Positions 21,501 to 24,359 of a stretch of DNA of 24,359 nt are shown here, in pieces. The first letter of the stretch is position 1. Every line of letters begins with the position of its first letter. The translations under genes were made by a program, and so were the position numbers. This DNA comes from a virus. The notes below the pieces were generated by a model that saw only the letters and a list, made by a program, of their open reading frames with translations, was not told the origin of the DNA and searched no databases. Where the stretch lies: the IMG/VR virus record IMGVR_UViG_3300017770_000160, positions 1 to 24,359 of that record. One strand, 5' to 3'.

Positions 21501-24359
21501 ATCTCCAGTTTCAGCAAAACACGGTTCTGCATTTGCAAGTAAAGTATCGTTAGCAACAGGTGCTACTGTTATACCGCCTTCAACGTATGAATCTAATGCC
21601 GTACCAGCAAAGGGAAGTGGTGTACCATCAGAAGAAGTAGCAATCAATGCTTCTACGTTAGGACCAGCATTCGCAGGTGCAGTAAAACGCTCACTATTGT
21701 GTATACGTTCATCCCATTGAACAGTACCAGCGAATTTTATTGCATCTGTAGGGTCTTGAGTATCAACATTAGTTTTTGAAACTACAGTCAACCAATCTCC
21801 AGTAGCAGTAATCCCATCACGGTCATGCTTGGCAACCAAAGGAAATTCACTTTCATACGAAATTACAACAAATGCCCGACTGTATACTCCCTGTGGTTGA
21901 TGCAAATTTTTGATTACATCAAAGGATGTACTGTCATTATCATCATGATAAATAGGTTGACCGCTATTCCCACCGTCATTATATCGTGAAGCATAATCTG
22001 TGACATTCCCTGTGTAGTAACTATCAGTATGTGCTAATCCTAAATTCCATGTATACGGGGTGGCAACACCTGCGTTAGTACCACCTACACCATTCAATAT
22101 TCGAGAGGCTTCGGGTGACCATTTAATCGGTTTTGTATGAGGTAAATGTCCATAGGCTGTCATACATGAATTACTTGAACCATATGGACTGAAACCGAGT
22201 TTAGCATGCCAAGCACCAAGACCTGCACCGTAACCTTCTGTACCAACCTTTAGCGAGTTAAGGTATGAGTAACGCTCACCAGCCCATCCGACAGCACCTA
22301 CAGGTCGTGTACGGTCTATAGCATCGACAATACCACTAAAATGCACTTGTGTCATATGGTCCCTTGCTGTTTCGTTTTCATTATTGAAACGGTGAACACC
22401 CGCTTTTGACCATACATATAATTTTGAAGGCGCACTTGATAAATCTGGTATATCATCAGCCGCCGCATAACTTCCTGCCAATTTATCTTCGTATACTTTG
22501 ACATCTTCAAATACAGGCAGTTTACTGTGTTTATTGGGTGCTAAAGCAAACACAACACCCCAAGCACCGCTTTGATATATTACTTCACGACTGTGATAAG
22601 GCGCATAACACGGTATGTCTCCTGCGCCTGATACACCAGTTGTACCACCTTCACTTGTTCTTAACCACCCACACGCTGGTATTTGTTCAAGTATAGCCTG
22701 TGTACCACCTGACATAGTTGCTCTAACTTCAACATATGAATTTGTTAAATCAAAATCTCCGCTGTTTGCCGCTGGAACTGTATACGTAGCAAAATCTAAT
22801 TCTATCCAACCGTATCTATCTTGACGCATGGCATTCCCCATAGATGGTGCAAATGTACCACCCATTGCTTTTATTGCGCTCTTTCCGGGGAACTCATTCA
22901 TAGCCTGTCCAAGTACAGTAGCAAGTTCTTCACCGTTTTGACATCGAGTAGCATCGACTACAACTAATTCTGGTTCTACTTCCGATAAAGTAACATCAGA
23001 ACTTCCTGTTAAAATAGCCTTAGCCATTAATCCTGATACTCTAAACGCTGTAGGGTGAACTATGTTTGTTCCTCTTTTAATTGCATAATTACTCTTAGGG
23101 TGTGAAGGGTTGAAAGCCATTTGATTATCTAACCATGAGCCACCGGGATGATAACCACCGTCCATATGGAATGTCATATCAGCACCCATTGCTATACTGT
23201 AATACATTGCACCTACGTGCTTGTAGGGATGTGCCTTTTTCATATCGGCAATATTGTTAGCATTCACAGTTCCAATATAATTAAAATGTTCACCATAATG
23301 ATAACCGTGGTCTGGTCTTTGCATAAGACCTACACCTGAACCTCCTGCATCACCTATGTTTGGAATACCTTGTGGTGGTGACCAATTCCAACCATAAAGC
23401 CAATGGAAACGATTTCTTGCATTTTGATGTGCTAATGTAGGAGGTGAATATTGACCTGCCTCATTTTTAATATCGTTAGGCAAGTTCAATCCATACGGTA
23501 CTTTACTCCATGTGTTTCCTGTAGTAACTACATAGCCGGGATGCGGTTGATTATCTGAATTTGCTGATGCTTGTTCAGTAAACGGGAAAGCCTGTCCGGG
23601 TCCGTATATTGCAAACATTGTATGTGTTTCTGTATGCGCTCTTACAGTATCACCACTTGATGGGTCATATCTTGCATTTGGATTTGCTACTCGTAAAATT
23701 ACAGGTACAGGTCTTTGTAAAATAGTACCAGCCGTATATCTTGCTTTTACGGGGGCTGGTAATGCCGAGTTAACAGGGAAACTTCCGTTATCTAAATCAG
23801 TAGTAAGCCTGTTTGCACTATTGAAGAAAGGTGAATTAATACTTGCTCTATGCTGATTTAAAAGTGCTGTAGCGGGGAAGAAAGACAAAATTGCATTACA
23901 ATCTACAATAGCGAAAGAAGTTGAAATTTCGTTGGCGTTTTGTATACCAGCAGTACCAGTAGGACCTGTAGAATATGGATGAGTATAGAAATCTGAATAA
24001 TCATTTTCAGTACCATCATTCACATCCATCACCACACCGCTAAATCCACCACCAAAGTAAAGTGGTACGCTATGGTCATTGCTGTCTCTGCCGCCCTTGA
24101 AGTAAATTAGAGGTTCAGAATCCACAGAACCATATGAGCGATAACCACCAATTTGTTGTTCAGCAAATCTCTGGAGTACGTGTTCTTGATTTGTTACGTT
24201 TTTAGCACCAATATTTGATACCCAATCATCGTTTGAGAACAAATCATTCCATGTAACTTCTGTTAAAGAATTTGAACCATTCTTAGATTCTAATAGTGAA
24301 AATTGTTTTTCTTGGTAATAGTATCGTAAACGCTCACCATAAGATGGTTTCTTTGCTAA
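15561..24359 (-). CDS. Giant virion structural protein, at least 2932 aa (5' end outside window)
   Basis: One frame with no stop from the TGA at 15561 to the right edge. The TTG at 24242 is not its start, since coding continues upstream in frame (visible segments KKPSYGERLRYYYQEKQ and LTEVTWNDLFSNDDW) with no ATG before the edge. The protein is rich in Gly, Ser, Thr, Tyr, His and Asn, with no membrane segment seen and few Cys. It is modular and beta-rich: a region near 19510-19750 resembles a LamG-like fold (GGAFTLMFETKVKYDGYG), 18790-18945 carries VITVDDARGFPKVPHYGMKL, and 17565-17765 carries an Ig-like cassette. Likely a large tail or appendage protein for host contact. The exact role is inferred from neighbours and composition. 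No enzymatic motif recognised. Confidence 0.8.
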   Translation of the reverse strand, partial: LAKKPSYGERLRYYYQEKQFSLLESKNGSNSLTEVTWNDLFSNDDWVSNIGAKNVTNQEHVLQRFAEQQIGGYRSYGSVDSEPLIYFKGGRDSNDHSVPLYFGGGFSGVVMDVNDGTENDYSDFYTHPYSTGPTGTAGIQNANEISTSFAIVDCNAILSFFPATALLNQHRASINSPFFNSANRLTTDLDNGSFPVNSALPAPVKARYTAGTILQRPVPVILRVANPNARYDPSSGDTVRAHTETHTMFAIYGPGQAFPFTEQASANSDNQPHPGYVVTTGNTWSKVPYGLNLPNDIKNEAGQYSPPTLAHQNARNRFHWLYGWNWSPPQGIPNIGDAGGSGVGLMQRPDHGYHYGEHFNYIGTVNANNIADMKKAHPYKHVGAMYYSIAMGADMTFHMDGGYHPGGSWLDNQMAFNPSHPKSNYAIKRGTNIVHPTAFRVSGLMAKAILTGSSDVTLSEVEPELVVVDATRCQNGEELATVLGQAMNEFPGKSAIKAMGGTFAPSMGNAMRQDRYGWIELDFATYTVPAANSGDFDLTNSYVEVRATMSGGTQAILEQIPACGWLRTSEGGTTGVSGAGDIPCYAPYHSREVIYQSGAWGVVFALAPNKHSKLPVFEDVKVYEDKLAGSYAAADDIPDLSSAPSKLYVWSKAGVHRFNNENETARDHMTQVHFSGIVDAIDRTRPVGAVGWAGERYSYLNSLKVGTEGYGAGLGAWHAKLGFSPYGSSNSCMTAYGHLPHTKPIKWSPEASRILNGVGGTNAGVATPYTWNLGLAHTDSYYTGNVTDYASRYNDGGNSGQPIYHDDNDSTSFDVIKNLHQPQGVYSRAFVVISYESEFPLVAKHDRDGITATGDWLTVVSKTNVDTQDPTDAIKFAGTVQWDERIHNSERFTAPANAGPNVEALIATSSDGTPLPFAGTALDSYVEGGITVAPVANDTLLANAEPCFAETGDLFLDLDESPGTGDRRNLRLEYYLAASLPSDGSAGATNVTSRYSYGRDFWWGDINAYKANEYSSARNFSVENVVWKRMDGGNLSLPAVNARGLGAVPFVTRVSSDGTNAYLTGEKLLGNNRFTFETTNNAMFPIIQAQEISHPQLAQLHPNRLRDILDIPNEEIQFESIEVLDDTGQVHSIEGGSPFGTIVRSFKQVSDRTAEGLAPAEAGSGVEPNLKIQLPNPDSIPGNIIIRSGFDRLQAYQTETMGTGGMLRPGIDSDIDGIFTDTTDGPRLGPTFSDHEYDHISQNLSEELFPEMTRKGWKSSTNNAPLKTSYELHDRSLYFHVTKNGNSHTHRYPTTYSHANGVVYNDLTGVSFVGTTLTVNTAVNANLFVGGFGNADWVGGALVKKYLRLHNPTTGESGVASFTNISGSTFTGCKGDANFTSMVASSITACKVVPSYYVPAGSNRFFAARRMRDHAEVSGNSPDMAHSLYLSSGGTETPYETYKKPILTPMAIPRMGHHFVNATQAMLPGHWAHPAYQGLYGLHRAERSAFVANTEKTLINDTALDVSTIPSSTTDQITGYDPSITIGTMTATPSGPSDIHGGAFTLMFETKVKYDGYGVLASKGQAGVVNSKGGHTIVLEAAATYTLKHHFPDPSEVGAYQIVIQPNIHKSQLLGFHQNHSVATKAPYETGDKVNELTSQQVALVVGIREPDAGTGGLGLVLAEAIMADVRGCELFINELMIDHDPDHGSQFTNIPPLMSYNPLGVQSSESPAFTRRSLPYNRSMFAYATPGITSNIPWWSIVHESGPEDSSADGIRHLSIHRLDNYYEFLRASAGSIGCQLTLGGYPSNYPDLYSNVLENISLAPVCTVVSKINSPVTVITVDDARGFPKVPHYGMKLEYTDADGVRRTHTYTERSGNDASYMNKPYRFTITASSNFTNNLTVGTKIRLTRAYDFRPAGTIFNDTRTSVITHSLLADNQAFNGSRDTNSLHMGDAYLCLWHPNLGRPHTFYSDSSRTWLNPLTDRAVLSKPLNSMPEHFETVHYHDATYYASLGPFAFNIATPTKPSTILTKAPSGAGTPTAPMTVIGNGTTNAFSGTVSLTANQILSQITTTSAPQLVVSDLINIDDETFSITAITGSHTITYTNPNGGGAQSILATVFTLERSAAHTTIDSNVKTGADGSTDTATQSSGAPLLNHYWPCGSRGGPLTSRLDGYGYVSASWDYPLEYTSDGPVWVDHDDDGSYAVSLGITKSVYDNFTDATCDTTNTDATVTMDSTTKLAVGMGVSGTGIASGATVLSITNATTFELSANATASNTNSTLTFTPVKTRTRPFGYRFSLRQPYNKPQWALYGMRAYREASITGSNTIAGYQHGPLVQQETQTWTYGGGDSAPTGGASPTYPNTYVGVMERQTNFSGMLGVDKPEWQVRYGNGMRMTRAFGCPVRTLRNASTVVRDWWGDATGKGIDSIHSAVNYYLVDWWGNTRGEDIRRYPVRGFGIRPAWDSSDAYEYDRVSDRTPYQRLYNNGQPLVNLKNITDLADSNVTDGLKVPRFGGRLNNVNNNDANNLVDVFMPTHAQRIGDMGNGRGVRYPTAFNEDLITDVDEPYHTTGVVLSHNTAEPNTSEGLIRARNDVLQPNEVPRGISARLGIDENGLLKPEAVASDRVEDFSGETPHKDAVSRSSPRIGIDGENIEGVDDNMMAINTEAHSLHTDRNVGQRVVLQGGLTAGSQTLGNYDLTSLTFAGQPQGGVMRYTHTSNFNPLGGTYLAETRNYLSPVSDKDWGGIDGSNKTANPYETNVFVSSAQTNFTDKSITFMLRTVRLLDKQHVEVFRPNNALHSSSPQYGANYFSATGGGKYGLFLYETSNGRASSGYYIRATNPDTNPPYAPAYVMNVSSNESVPVSKGPKIIGISDTSFDSSLLNNEVTRLVISENTLQHYRSDAPRRRSRIDSDEKVKRMDFTVLPRFSQALHPKGHKGDVTYNTSDHTGDGS
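17565..17765 (-). other. Ig-like/beta cassette inside the giant structural protein
   Basis: About 65 residues containing TTKLAVGMGVSGTGIASGAT and VLSITNATTFELSANATASN. This matches, by eye, a short beta cassette seen in many phage tail and fibre proteins (LxVGMxVSGTGIxxGTxVxSI). Such cassettes are often inserted or exchanged between virion genes. It lies inside the large frame, not a separate gene. Confidence 0.55.

Noticed and set aside
24242-24242. TTG at 24242 as start of the giant protein
   Set aside because: The frame stays open to the window edge with protein-like sequence, so the real start lies outside.
1-24359. A cellular archaeal chromosome segment, given polB, primase and thermosome genes
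   Set aside because: Tail hub, fibre and giant structural genes, very tight packing and many tiny unknown genes fit a virus or provirus better. No housekeeping genes or attachment sites are seen.
1-24359. tRNA, rRNA or CRISPR arrays
   Set aside because: I saw no tRNA-like cloverleaf, rRNA sequence or regularly spaced repeats when reading the window; this was done by eye and is not an exhaustive search.

Overview
The window looks like part of the genome of a tailed double-stranded DNA virus of an archaeon, most likely marine. The replication genes are archaeal in kind: family B DNA polymerase, archaeo-eukaryotic primase, XPF/ERCC4 nuclease and a group II chaperonin (thermosome). They are followed on the opposite strand by phage-type tail genes: a tail hub, a fibre and a very large virion protein. 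Genes are packed with ATGA, TAATG and TGATG overlaps and have strong Shine-Dalgarno sites (GGAGG or GGTGA). No ribosomal, tRNA or central-metabolism genes are seen. The combination recalls the magroviruses described for Marine Group II Euryarchaeota (Poseidoniales). That assignment is inference from gene content, not from a search.

Left arm (1-10949, plus strand): the end of an unidentified gene; PolB; a run of small zinc-ribbon, helical or unknown proteins; a MazG-like protein; a Cas4/RecB-like Fe-S nuclease; a small unknown; a PriS-like primase; a double zinc-finger protein; an XPF-like nuclease; a P-loop ATPase preceded by the only clear intergenic TATA-like box; a DEDDy 3'-5' exonuclease; a divergent thermosome subunit; and a 56-residue zinc ribbon. 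Together these supply primer synthesis, chain extension, proofreading, branch or end processing, probably an ATP-driven motor, and protein folding.

Right arm (10936-24359, minus strand, read right to left): a giant structural protein of at least 2932 residues that is still open at the right edge; a small basic DUF6321-like protein; a tail-hub/baseplate-like protein; a 114-residue protein with no ATG, GTG or TTG start; a 770-residue fibre with a C1q-like tip; a 54-residue protein; and a 24-residue membrane peptide. The two arms converge and overlap by 14 bases at 10936-10949, with no obvious terminator between them.

The most unusual points are: a polymerase whose motif C reads HTDS instead of DTDS and whose Exo II is degenerate, in a genome that also encodes a free-standing proofreading-type exonuclease; a viral thermosome with altered nucleotide-binding motifs; the gene with no normal start codon (AUU start or -1 slip on A6); and several very small genes. 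Capsid, portal, terminase, sliding clamp and clamp loader are not in this window.
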